Source of the DNA: Muricea muricata
Lineage: Eukaryota; Cnidaria; Anthozoa; Malacalcyonacea; Plexauridae
NCBI GenBank assembly: GCA_963855995.1
Contig: OY979717.1
Span: 69,362,354-69,426,353, forward strand
Direction of reading: 5' to 3'
DNA: 64,000 nt
Below are positions 11,872-25,000 of the stretch, piece after piece. Under the pieces are notes generated by a model that was given only the letters and a program-made list of their open reading frames with translations, was not told the DNA's origin and did not search any database. Position 1 is the stretch's first letter. Every line of letters starts with the position of its first letter. The translations under genes were made by a program, and so were the position numbers.

Positions 11872-13057
11872 TACACTTATAGCAAAAATATTCTACACTG
11901 TAAATGTACTGACAAATTAAAGGTCATAGCTCAAAATGTGTGTTAATTCTCTTATTCTTTGAGTGTTGCTGATCAGCAACTGTGATAGAACAGTAGTGAT
12001 TCTTGACCTGTAATAAATTCTGTCATTTTTTAGTGAATTAAAAAGATGTAAAATTTAGTGGGGTTATGTTTGCATCTACATAGGAAAGATTTTAATTGGC
12101 TTGTTGTAATATCATTTGATCAGTCAGCAATGAGAGTGCTTTGTTCCTGAAAAGTCTTTGTACAAGAAGGTGCTAAATGCACCAATGACCTTTAAAGTAC
12201 TTTAAGAACATAGAATATAGTTTCTCATTGACAACAAGCTTGGCAGCTGTTGTGCGCAGTATCACTTATACTGTTGTGAATGTATTGTTTTGATGATATT
12301 AGAGCGACAATTCACGTGTTCACAAGATGGTAGGATGATGGATAGGGGGGGGGGGGGTAAGTTGTATACACAATAGGTTGATACAGACAACAGGCCAAGC
12401 CAGCCAAAACGAACACAAATTGTTGGGAATTATAGAAGTTTAAGCGGAATAGAGCTTCCCTGCGCAAGAGCAGATCAGGTTTGTGCTCAGATATCAGAAG
12501 GCTTTTGTCAGTCATCAATTCACAAGTATCTGAGCAGGGGGGGATAATTTTGAATTCATCAAAGTTAATAGGAACTAATAAAATTTTTTCTATACCTTGC
12601 TACTAACATTGGTAACATTATTTAGAGGTTTAATTGCATTGAAATAATAGATAACTATCATTTCTATGGTTAATTTCTATAGTGACTCGCCTTGACATGA
12701 TCCGTTGATCCGCGGAGCCTTTAGCCGCGCAGTCAACCGTATCTTGTTCGTATCATATTCGTAACGTGCCGTGAGAAAAACGTTTGCGTGCTCCATCGCC
12801 TGACATCGTTTTGCCTGGCCTGGAAGACAATCAATATGGCGGAATAAATTTTGTGAAAATATATTGAACCTTATTTATTCGAAACTGTTCACTTGACGGA
12901 AAGCAACTTTGATCCGCACTTTAGTTGACAGAATAGTTGCAATATAATGTCATCGACGAAAACTATGGACAATTTATCCATAAAAACAACCTATTAATTC
13001 GCTGTTTCATTTGGCACTGTGTATTCAATTGCATCCGATGTTTTTTCAAAGGCGGAC
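11872..13057. promoter_or_regulatory. Spacer between EXOSC4 and the ankyrin gene, likely promoter of the latter
   Basis: The first part is the EXOSC4 3' flank. A poly-G run lies at 12346-12357. From about 12690 the sequence becomes locally richer in CpG (ccgcggagcctttagccgcgc). An AATATGGCGG word resembling a YY1 site sits at 12833-12842, about 215 bp before the proposed ankyrin start. No gene is seen. Confidence 0.45.
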
Positions 13058-16000
13058 ATGGTAATACATCAGTTATCAGATGAGGTAAGACGATATTGTC
13101 AGCATTAAAATTAGATAAAAATTTTATTATTCTCAATTGTGTTGTCCGTAGAGACATTAGATCGCCGCAAAGTACTACTGGGTGTTTACAAACCACTTGT
13201 GAGCATGAAATTTATCGATTTCCGACCAATCAAATATCAATAGGATATTTATTAATGTTACATTAATTATTTCTTGTTCAAATAAGTATATTACTGTACA
13301 AAAATATTTTTAATACTTCCTACCACCTATATTTTAGAAGATTTAAACACGTATTAATTATACTCCATAAATAATTTTGTTAAAGATACATACAATCTAT
13401 TTTCTTTCCATGAGCATTGTTTTTACTTTATGATAACTGGGCACGGAAGAGCGTTTGGAAGCCGTTTATATTATGGAACTTAAGATGATTTTTCCACATA
13501 GTGTTGATAAAACTCAAGCAGATCAAATTTGTTTTAGTACTTGCTAAGAATCTGTCTTGAGTGTTTGACTTTCAATTGACATTGTGGCACTTCTGTATAG
13601 TAGTCTAACAGGAAAGGTTGGAAATTGTGAGCCCGGATTTACATAATTTAAAAGTACAAAGATATAATATAAAAATTATGCTGTATAATATGTACAAACT
13701 AGTCTGGCATTGTAGTGCAATATACTTTGGACAATATTCTGTGGATAGTTTGGATGATAGTACTTAGGATAATTCATGTTCACTCAGTGATAGTTGCAAA
13801 CCAAGTAAATTCTGTTGGAACAAATACTCCAAATTTGACTTTTGTTTCCCATTCATCACACATGTCTCTTGGAAGTAGCTGCATGATTTGTCTATTATAA
13901 TTATGTAGCTATGTAAACTTGTTGCCATTATATGCAGAATAACAAAAAAACAATGATTTTTATAATGACTGCATTTGCTGTTTAACAAAGGCAAATTTAA
14001 TTTATAACATAATACAATAACAGTATTAACATTTTTTTTATTAATAAGTAAAATCAAATCAAAATATCAATGTTCTTTATGCCTTGTCACTCTCAGACTC
14101 TTAATAAGAGCAAATCAGAACAAAATATCTGTCTAAAATCTAAAAAGCAGCTTCTGACTTTTCTCCCCCTTGACAGGGGTAAGGGGGAAGCCATTCCACC
14201 CCTCTTTCCCCTAGTTCTTGTGACCTGTCTAGGGCCTCCAGCGGGAATCAAACCTAAACAGGTACTGTACATATTTGTGATGCCAATGTTTTGACCAGTA
14301 AGCTACAGACTAGGTAGTTGTCAGCTATAGACACTCACACTCTTTCAAAAGTGTCAACAATTCTACTTTGATTTTTAGTACTGTTACAACCTTGTCCCCA
14401 GGGTCATCTTTGTGGGTGCAATGAGGAAATAGATGACCCTGGTAAAGGCTGTAAAAATCTCCAAGATTCGTGGAGATTTTCGAGCATGCGCAGTCATTGA
14501 ATAATGTGGCGCTGACTCAAGTTACCACTGGTACAGAGCATTGGCGTGCACATTTTCACAATATATACAGAAATTTACGAATATTTAAAGTTTAAGTCTC
14601 AGTTTTAACTACTCCCTTTATATTTGCTGCATATGATAAACTAAATATCCAAAATGTATATATAGTACCTACATAGAGTACAGTAAGATCCATTCGATCT
14701 GCACGCATGTTATTCTTACGCTACATTCGACCATCTAGTTTTTGTAATTTGTTGGACTAAATTGCGTCCTTCGTGTGATACTCAACATTAAAACAACTCA
14801 AACCAACCACAAGTTGTATATAAAAACCTGACCTAATAAATGTGCAGAAAACAGGAAGTAATATTATGCTGTCATTTCGTTAAACCAATCACATTTATTG
14901 TCACAAACCGTGTCTGGTCGAATGTGTTAACCAATGAACAAGGAGATTTTACAGCCTTTACCTGGGTCATCTATTTCCTCGCCGCGCCCACAAAGATGAC
15001 CCTGGGAACGAGGTGGGCTAGCATTCCAAAGGTCGTAGGTTCGAATCCCACCGTGGCCAGGCATATTTTTCAAGCTTGCCCGGTGTGGATATACACTCAG
15101 AGTAACAACACTTACATCATATTAACCTGAGTACATAACATCATTATATAGAAAAAAGATCATACTATTAGAATACATTGATATCGAAGGAACTAGACTC
15201 AGTTCTGAAATATCATATACTCGAACCGACTTGACCGCGTAGCTCAGTTGGTAGAGCGTTGGGCTAGCATTCCAAAGGTCGTAGGTTCGAATCCCACCGT
15301 GGCCAGGCATATTTTTCGAGGTTGATACTGTTATTGTCATTTGCCAAGATATGCCAGACACATATTATAGTTTAATAGTTAGTGAATTTGCAAGCACAGA
15401 ATTTCAACACACATCTAAGCAAACTCATGAACAGACTAGTGAGAATGTGCTTGGCTCAACCAGGCTATGGCTCAGGGCTGATGGCTCAGGGTTGATGGCT
15501 CAGGGTTGGTTTACTATTGTCCAAATAAATACTCTATTAAGTTCTATTTCAGGAGTACTTTCACTTGAGTGTATTTTTTCAGCACTTTTCTGTTACTTAA
15601 GTAAAAAGTTCAAGCAAGACTTCCATGTTTACTAAAGTAAAATTTTCAAGCATTACTTTCACGTGATAGTTAGCAGTTATAGATACTGTAAATATTACAT
15701 ATGTCATCAGTATCATGTAAACCTAAAAATATTGCTTGATTGCCAAGCACGTTAGAAAGATTCATAGTTCCACTAAACAAGGGGTACTGATTATTGGTTG
15801 AATCTGCCCCCTTCCTTTTTTATCATTCTGATGTTCCTGGACCTTAGTTGATGATGAAGTTTTCTCAACTGTTCCTGGCTTGAAACTCAACATACAACAT
15901 GTGTATTCCAGTTGAGAGTGGCCATATTCCAACTCACAACTTAAAATGGTCATTGCAAAAGATAGATTACAACTACAATTAGTTGCATTTACAGCAGTTG

Positions 16001-19000
16001 CATTCTTCCTGTAAAAGATTGATAATAATTGTATGTTTATTTGCTAGCTGTTACAGCCTTTTTGAACTTTGCTGGATGGCTTGGACCAGTACTTTAATTC
16101 AACTGACATATTTGTAATTAGAATTACAAACTCTGAGAGAAAATTCTTAAATTATGTATAGAAAATTTGGGAACTACATGATTATCTACTTTAAAGTTTT
16201 TCCAACTTATATATTTTCAGTCAAAGTGCTCAGTATAAGAACATTGTATACTCTAAAAATAATCTTTTCTGCAATGTTTTAAAGGGCTCATGGAATGCGT
16301 GGGTCTTAGGGTCATTTATTTTCTGACGATTTTGAAAAATGAACATTACTTCATTTCTCAAACAAATCATCTTACATTTTTTAAAAAAATGAAAAATGAA
16401 AGTTAAAAAGTCATTTTTCATTTTTTTGAAAATGAAAAATAAAAATTTATGTTTTATTTTTCATTTTTCGCCTGTACGAAAAATGAAGACAAGTCTTTAC
16501 ATTTTTTCTGCGTTTTGAAAAATAAAAATGACATTTTTCACTTTTGCATTTCAATTTTTATTTGTCAGAAAAAAGCAAGAATTGAATTTTTACTCTCATA
16601 TTAATCCGTTGTATTGTTCATTTTCCGAACCATATTATAGCTGCGTGTGTTGTCTTATACTCGTTCAAAATGGCGGCATTAGCTGATATTTTAAGTGTTG
16701 AAGCTGTCCGTGAACTAGTGCAAAACCACACGCTAAAAGAAGTTTCAAATATTCTTCAGACAGAATTTCCGAACCAGAGAGGCTAAAGTGTGAAAAGCAT
16801 AAAGCGTTTTTGCCAAGCACACGGAATAGCGAAAAGAAATATTGTTACTGACGATGAACTAGACCAGATTGTCGAGTCGTCTGTGCGACAGGTAAATCTC
16901 ATTATATTGTGGCCTTCAGTTGTGTTTTAATATTTTGCTTTACCAGCAAGCTCACTATACTTCACTGGATTTAATGGATAACCGGATAAGTACATAACAG
17001 TTTATTAATTTATTTTTGAGTAGATTTTCTTCGTTATCTCGGTTAAATACCTTGCATAAATAATTAGATCAAACTTATGAAAAATCTGAAACTTATGGAA
17101 AAAGTCGAAAGATTCCGCTAGAAACCCCCCTCAACGTCCTAATGTTATTAGATCACATAAATCTCTGCTTCGAGGTATTTATCTCTTACACACATGTTAA
17201 ATATGTGGCTGCCAGTAAAGGTCAAAAATAGTATTGACATTAGGCATATGTTGCGTATATATTTACATTTCCCTGGGAAAGTTGTTACATTGCCCGTCCC
17301 TACTCAAACTGCCTCGACTGTCATTGAACTACCCTAGTTGTTATTGGATTAATCATAGCCAGTCCAGAAGAACCAGTTTCGTTGAGGGGGGTTTCTAGCA
17401 GAATCTTTCGACTTCAAACAATTTAAGTTGAGATTCTTCGAGATTTTTCCACAAGTTTGATCTAATTATTTATGCAAGGTATTTATCCGAGATAACGAGG
17501 AAAATCGACTCAAAAATAAACTAATTAATTGTTATGTACTTATCCATTAAATCCAGTGAAGTATAGTGAGCTTGCTGGCACAGCAAAATATTAAAACACA
17601 AATGGAGGCCACAATATAATGAGATTTACGTGTCGCACAGAAGACTTGACAATCTGGTCTAGTTCATCGTCAGTAACAATATTTCTTTTCGCTAATCCTT
17701 GTGCTTGGCAAAAACGCTTTATGCTTTTCACACTTTAGCCTCTCTGGTTTGGAAATTCTGTCTGAAGAATATTTGAAACTTCTTTTAGCGTGTGGTTTTG
17801 CACTAGTTCACGGACAGCTTCAACACTTAAAATATCAGCTAATACCGCCATTTTGAACGAGTATAAGACAACACACGCAGCTATAATATGGTTCGGAAAT
17901 TGAGCAATACAACGGATTAATATGAGAGTAAAAATTCAACTCTTGCTTTTTTCTGACAAATAAAAATTGAAATGCAAAAGTGAAAAATGTCATTTTTATT
18001 TTTCAAAACGCAGAAAAAATGTAAAGACTTGTCTTCATTTTTCGTACAGGCGAAAAATGAAAAATAAAACATAAATTTTTATTTTTCTTTTTTAAAAAAA
18101 TGAAAAATGACTTTTTAACTTTCATTTTTCATTTTTTTAAAAAATGTAAAATGATTTGTTTGAGAAATGAAGTAATTTCATTTTTCAAAATCGTCAAAAA
18201 ATAAATGACCCTAAGACCCACGCATTCTCATGCTTTCACTTTCTGAAATTTTGACAACATTCAAATTTCACATGCAGGCTACTTTTTATCTGCTGCACCC
18301 ACCCCCCCCCCCAAAAAAAAAATATGGAATTTTATGATTATCACAATTTAAATTGTTTCTATTGAGAGCAATTTCTACTATATTTATTAGTGCTATTGTG
18401 TTTGAATTAATTTTAATTACAACATTTTCAATAAGATTTAATACTAGAACTTAAAAATCCTAGTATTATATACTATTGCAAATTTTGTAATTTGATTGGT
18501 AATCTCGTTTCAATCCAGTTGCTATGTATTTCTTGTCTTGAAATGTCAAAACATGCAATCATTTACCTGGCACTTTTTTGTGATGAATCTCTGTTTATAC
18601 TCACTCTCAAATTAGAACTGTGTCGTCGCACTGGTACATTAGTTGTTCAATAAAGTAAAGCATTTGATAAAGTATACCACGTGAAGCTGTTAGATCGTCT
18701 CCGTGAATTCGGATTTGGAGGAAGCATCAAATGGTTTGGCTCATGTATTTGACCAATCGGTATCAACAAACTACTGTTCTTGGAGCAACGTTAAGGCCGC
18801 TTCCAGTAACATCAGGAGTGCCACAGGCGTCAATCCTCGGTCCTTTATTATTTCTTCTGTATGAGAATCATCTCTCCTACGCTGTGACTAATTCAAGGAT
18901 TGCTATACATTTCCGGACGATGCCAAAATCTTCAAGACCATCAATTCAATCTCTGATGCATCTGCTCTACAAAATGATCTGTCAAACTTCTAAGATAAAT

Positions 19001-22000
19001 CAAGCCGTATCAACCTCGAAGTGAATAACACCAAATGCAAAGTATTAAGAGTCACTAGAAAGCACAATAAGATCACTTATCCATACAAGCTCAACGAAGC
19101 CATCATAGAAAGCACGGATTGTGAGCGAGATCTTGGAGTTTTAACATCTATTCTGACCTGGTCTAAACAAGTTGACCACCTGTGCAACAAAGCCACCAAA
19201 ATGCGAGGATATGTCCGAAGATCAACCTTAAACATCAAAGATACTACAGTTCGTCGCAGACTATATTTATGTCTTGTTCGCTCAAAGTTCTGCTATGGGC
19301 TCAAATCTGGGCACCGCAATCGGTGACCTCAATCAAACGCGTAGAAAGACTTCAAAGACGAGCAACAACGTACGCTCTAAATCTACCCTTCCGCTGTGGA
19401 AATGTAAGACGACATCTCTCAACCGAACAAAAAGAATTTGGAACATTTTACCTAATTGACAAGCAATAACACTAGTTTAGGACAATTCAAAAACAGACTT
19501 TTCAAATATTATAAATTAGCGGTGGAAGACGTTTTTGACGTTGAAGATCCAAGAACATGGAAATCTATATGTTTGTCTCTGTCCAGTCAAATATCGTGTT
19601 GTTGTTAGATTTGTGTTCTTTGTATAGTATTAGTATAGTCCTTGGGGCCCCATTGGTGAAAACTGTAGTGTGCACTGTGAGATATATTGTATATTGTCGT
19701 AAATTTACTGTAAAATGTTGCATGTTAGTTGGAAAGTTAAAAAAAATAAATAAATAAATTGTAATAAACGTAGTTTGATTTAAAATAAAACATGATTTAT
19801 ACAGTTAAAACTTAATTTACTATCATGTCTGTTTCTTTTGCAGCCTGCTATAGTTCAAGCATGTTTTCAAGGTGATGCTGTAGAACTTCGTTCTCTCATA
19901 ACTAGGAAAGAAGATGTTAATTCATTGGTAAATGCAACAAATTTTTACTCTAATTGATTTATACATTAAAAAATATTATCTATATTTTGTTTCAAAAAAG
20001 GAGTAGCAATGTTACACAGTTACTTAAGGCTCACTTGCACCTATTTTTACCATGTATTTTAAGCAACACATATTATTTACAATTTACTTAAGATAGTGTG
20101 TTTTTCAAAAGTGCAATTTTTAAAACCACATACCACATGTTACACAATCATGCACAGGTACTTAAAGGTGACTAAATCCATAGAGCATATGCATTTTAAA
20201 GACTTTTGAAACTCGCTACTGCTAGTTTTTATTACTTATTAATTTTGTGAACAAATTATACAGGTCAGGAGGCAGAAGATAGAAAGAATTACTTATAATT
20301 GCACTTGCAGATCAATAAAGCAGCTTCTGTACAGCCTGAACCTGAAGTCCTCCTGCAAATTTCAGTTCCTGTCCTTGTATTTGAATACTATTGTACTGTA
20401 TTTCACTGTACCATTTTTTATTAGACTGTTCATAGTAGATATATAGTGTTAGGTGAACCAGCTCTGTTTCATTGCAGGATCAAGAGAGACGAACTCCATT
20501 GCATGCTGCGGCATATGTCGGAGATATTGAAGTTCTTAATACTTTGATTGTCAATGGTATGTACTGACTCTTTAATCTAAAAATGTCAGTGGTAATTGTT
20601 GACCAAAAGGTATAGATGAATAATAGAAGTAATAGGAAAGAAACCAGATAGGTGAAATATAGTAGGTAGATGATAGCATAATATTTAGAGTGAATAGAAT
20701 ATGATACTGGGGTCGGTTGTGTGAACGCTGGATAGTGCTATACACCGGATAATGAATTTTTTCAACTGCCGCAAAAGGACATAAAAACAGTGACACTAAG
20801 AATATTGACCTCGCATAAGATACAAAGTGACTTTAACTTGAACGTGATGAACTTTAATATAACTTTTACAAGTTACTGAAAATGTTTAGAGAGTTGCAAA
20901 AAATCACTATCCAGTGGATAACGCTATTCACCTTTAGTGCAACCAACCCCTGTATTTGAGTGAGCTATCGTAGCTTGGTCATCCAGAATTGGCTCGTAAC
21001 AGGAATACATTAACAACAGCCTTAGAGCCAATCAATTGTTAAAATTAATTAAAAAGAAAAACAAGTCACAGCTTACTGTAACTACATGTAAGACACTTCT
21101 TCTTTCCTACATTTTAACTTATTTTCAACAAATTTCACCCCCTGTCCTTATTTTAGTCACAGTTTGCGAAGTTAAGGTACGACATATTTTCTTGATAGAA
21201 TAATTTGCATGTGTATTAGAGAAAGCTGTAGTGCGAAACCTTGCGCAAATGATTTTTTTATGTAACTGGGGTCGGTGGTTCGAAACGTAGATAGCTTATC
21301 CACTGCTGGTCCCAGATGTGAAGCTCAACAAACTATAATTTCATTCTAGGATCACGGGTGAATACAAAGGATACTAAATGGTTAACTCCACTACACAGGG
21401 CATGCGCTTCTGGAAACACCGTATGTTTTATTAAATTCAGCTGCTGTAATTTCATATTCAATAATATTAAACCATGTTGGTTGTAGTTCTAAAATAAAAT
21501 TTGGTCTATTTTTCTGTCAAGGAATGTGTTAAGTCGTTAATGAAACACAATGCAGATGTTAATGCGAGAGACAAGAATTGGCAAACACCTTTGCATTTGG
21601 CTGCTGCCAATAATCACATGAAATGTGCTGGTAAGTTGGTATTTGCGCGTGAAAAGGGCTGATAAAAATAAAATAGATTTCATATGTAGACATTACTCAT
21701 AATGGTGACCATCGCGGAAAAGAACTAGGACGAGAACATCAACGCAAAGGTACATGTAGTCAAGTATATAGCCCCCTAAGGGGGGACGAACAGAGAATCG
21801 TATCGCACGCTCTAAAAGTCCTTCCTAATAGTCTCCACTAACCTCTTGTCCAAGTGCTATGACGTAATATACATGACACATAAAACGCACAATTTGTAAA
21901 GAAACTGCAAACAAGTTGTAGGAAGTCAGTTATAACAAGTTGTGAACAAGGTTGTCCTAGTTTTTTTCGCCCTTTTCCCTGTTTGTCTCAAGTCGCAACA

Positions 22001-25000
22001 GCAATCGTGCAACAAGAAACAGCTTGTTATATCAGACTTGTTACATGGTCGTTCTGACCAGTTTGATACAGTCGGTTCTAATATTATCGAACCTTTGGAT
22101 GGTTGAACGGTACGTGATATATATTTCTACTGTTACAGTAGTTCCTAATGATTTTTACGTATCTTCAGCCGTGTGTCTCCGGAGTACATAACAGATACAT
22201 AAGAATCATGTTGGAACAACGTTACAACAAATCTCATAATATCAACAAGGTTTTGCAACTTATTTGTCCCCAACTTGTTGACAACTACTATAGTAACAAG
22301 CCATGAAAGAATCTGTTGACAGTTTGCTACATCTGTATACAAGGCGTATGATTTACCTGTGTATGTCAGAATTCTGCTGTTTTCTTAAATTATTAGTTTG
22401 AAGTACAGTAAGTTCTTGGAATTTTTAGAGCTACTAATTCCTCATCTTCAAAACGTGAACATAACTGATCGTGCTGGTCGGACCAGTTTACAGCATGCAG
22501 TTTATAATGGACATGTTCAGGTATGGCAGTGGCCGATTCATTTGCTTTGAAGCACAATATGAAATACTCCTCTCACCCATTAATTAAAGAAGAAATTACC
22601 GCATGGTCGTTGTAAGGTGTAAGTGCTAAGTGGGACGGTCTAGGTAACTACTGGGGAAATGCCATTTGAGTTTATCGCGTAAGTGGGCGAATTTCGCAGC
22701 AAAACGATGAACGCTTAATAATGAACTTAAAAGCAAATATTGCTACTTTCTAGTATGAAAATACCTTTAAACTTGTAGCTCGCTTAATGGACCATTCCCC
22801 AATTAGACAAACTTTCAATTTCGAAAACAATTTTAGCTCAACTGGAAAGAGCTTCCTAAATTTAGTGAAATTGTGAAGTTTGGTTGTAAAATATTGTAAA
22901 ATGTGGAAAATATGGTAATGTAAAGTTTGCGAATTTCGTATACTTTTGTATTACGCGGGAAAAAGCGTTACCACATTTCCACGTGGTGGTAACGCTTTTC
23001 CGTTCGTAATACAAAAGTATACAAAATTCACAAACTTTACAGGACTATATTTTCGACAATATTTTGCAACCAAACTTGACAATTGTATGAAATTTAGTAT
23101 GCTTTTTCCAGCTGAACTGATTGATTTTCTGAATTCAAAGGTTTGTCTAATAGGGGAATCCATTGTGCACACAAATGCTGTTTACCTCTCTGGCATCTCC
23201 AGTATAGCGACTGTTCAGTTAAAGTTTCTCGTAGTTTCGCTCGCGTGAAATGAGTTAGTCGATGTCCCCTAAAGTCGTGGATTTTTCCATCGGTTTCGGT
23301 TTGCTTGTACAAGTTATGTGCTAGTGTGGGATAGTGGTAGTACAAATCTGGTCTTGTCTTATGTATATCAGGATTAGGACGGTAGAGTTTGTTACTAAGC
23401 ATCGGAAACTGTTGGAAAATGCTTCGAGAGACAGTTATAGTATATGTTACTGTATTTTTTCAAGATGGTAAATTTGTTATTGTGTCATGGTGCTAACGTG
23501 GACAGTGCAGATAAGAGAGAAAAACGAGCGATACATTGGGCAGCGTATCATGGTAAGAATAAACGAATGTGAAGAAATGTACACGCGGATTAGTATTATT
23601 TTGGCAACATCCAATTACAGTACTCAAACGCTTCCACTACAATTTGTGCGAATACTTGTCGTCTTGATACTTTTGAGAGGTCAGATTTGACATATTACAT
23701 TCTCGTTAAACAAATTGCCGCATCCTCTCCTACCCCACCCTCCAATGTCCAATCAATCTTTCAATCAACTTTATTTAACGAAGGTGAACACTGAACTAAT
23801 AAGTGGCTCTCTTGCACTGTAACTATAATACATATCGAACAGACATTGCATTCACATATATATCGAAATGGTTTTGAGGCAAGAGTGAACACTGTAGAAT
23901 GAACATGGTATTAGTACAGGTGAAGGGAAAAGGGAGGGAGAGGATAGAATTTATTGCATGTAAGAGCAATGAAGGATCATGACCTTTACTGTAATTTGTA
24001 TTTGCAATCCCGTGCTGCCAGGATTGTCTTCATCAATTATTGCATGATTGTAGCTATCATGAACCGATCCCTGCACTTTAAAAACACTGCAGTATTACTG
24101 GATTTCTCAAACAGGGTGAAGCACCATGATTATAAGAATGCAGCCTGCATTGTATACAGCACTGTCCCGTTTTACGAGCGGTTATGAAAATATGCTTACT
24201 GAATTCTCTTGTTGTTCGTATCATTTTAGTGATATTCTATCTCAGTACAGTACTGTATTCGGAGGATTGGGTTTAAAAGAGAAATGTTTGTTCTTGATAG
24301 GTCATATCACATGTCTTGAAATGTTGATTGAAAGTAGAGCTGAAGTTGACTGTCGAGACAAAAAGGTGAGTGGCGGGTACTGTACAGTTGGGGCGTGTAC
24401 TTAGTGTAAGAAATAGCGTGTAGTTTGTGTCAGTGCAAGTGAAATGAACAAATTTCGTTTTTAGGCTAGTACTGGCTAGTACGTATTATTGTCAGTTGTC
24501 AAGCGTAAATGCCAACAACTGGGACGCGTACTGTTAGAATACAGTCATTGAATGCTGAATTGTTAAAGCTGACTCGAACACCTTTCTTTTCTACCTAACT
24601 CGTCTGTTCCAAATCGTATACATGCATTGCGATAATATTATGATTAAATGTTGTATTTTTTTATGTTTTTAGTTGTACACTCCACTTCATGCTGCAGCTG
24701 CTGGCGGTCAGTTGAATGCTATAAAAACATTAATCAATGCAGGAGCAATGGTAAATATCTTGTGTATTTATTAGTGCGAAACACAGAAAGCTCTTGGAAA
24801 TATTACCCGTTTTCGTATCCTTTGGCCTCACTGTACTGTGAGCAATTATATTTTATATAATAACTAGAGTTCATTCCAGTTTTTCATTGGGTCGAGGGCC
24901 GTGATTTATCAGAGGACAGACACATTAGTGACACCATCTCAGCGAGAAGCCAGTCACATCCATTTCAGAATTATTTGTCCTGTATGGATCATGATCACGT

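Larger units (their letters stand above)
16293..18227. mobile_element. Foldback element of 1,935 bp with two inward-facing integrase-like first exons
   Basis: Left arm 16293-17136 and right arm 17380-18227 are inverted copies of about 850 bp, separated by a 243-bp unique centre. The ends read gaatgcgtgggtcttagg. Both sides are flanked by the 5-bp duplication TCATG (16288-16292 and 18228-18232). The outer 300 bp of each arm is rich in aaaatgaaaaat words. The inner part carries a promoter-like CAAAATGGCGGC with an ATG and an exon. It lies in intron 1 of the ankyrin gene. No DDE catalytic part is present, so it is non-autonomous. Confidence 0.95.

Noticed and set aside
15233-15305. Functional tRNA-Ala(AGC) gene
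   Set aside because: An acceptor mismatch and a second copy nearby with the same downstream sequence show a SINE head instead.
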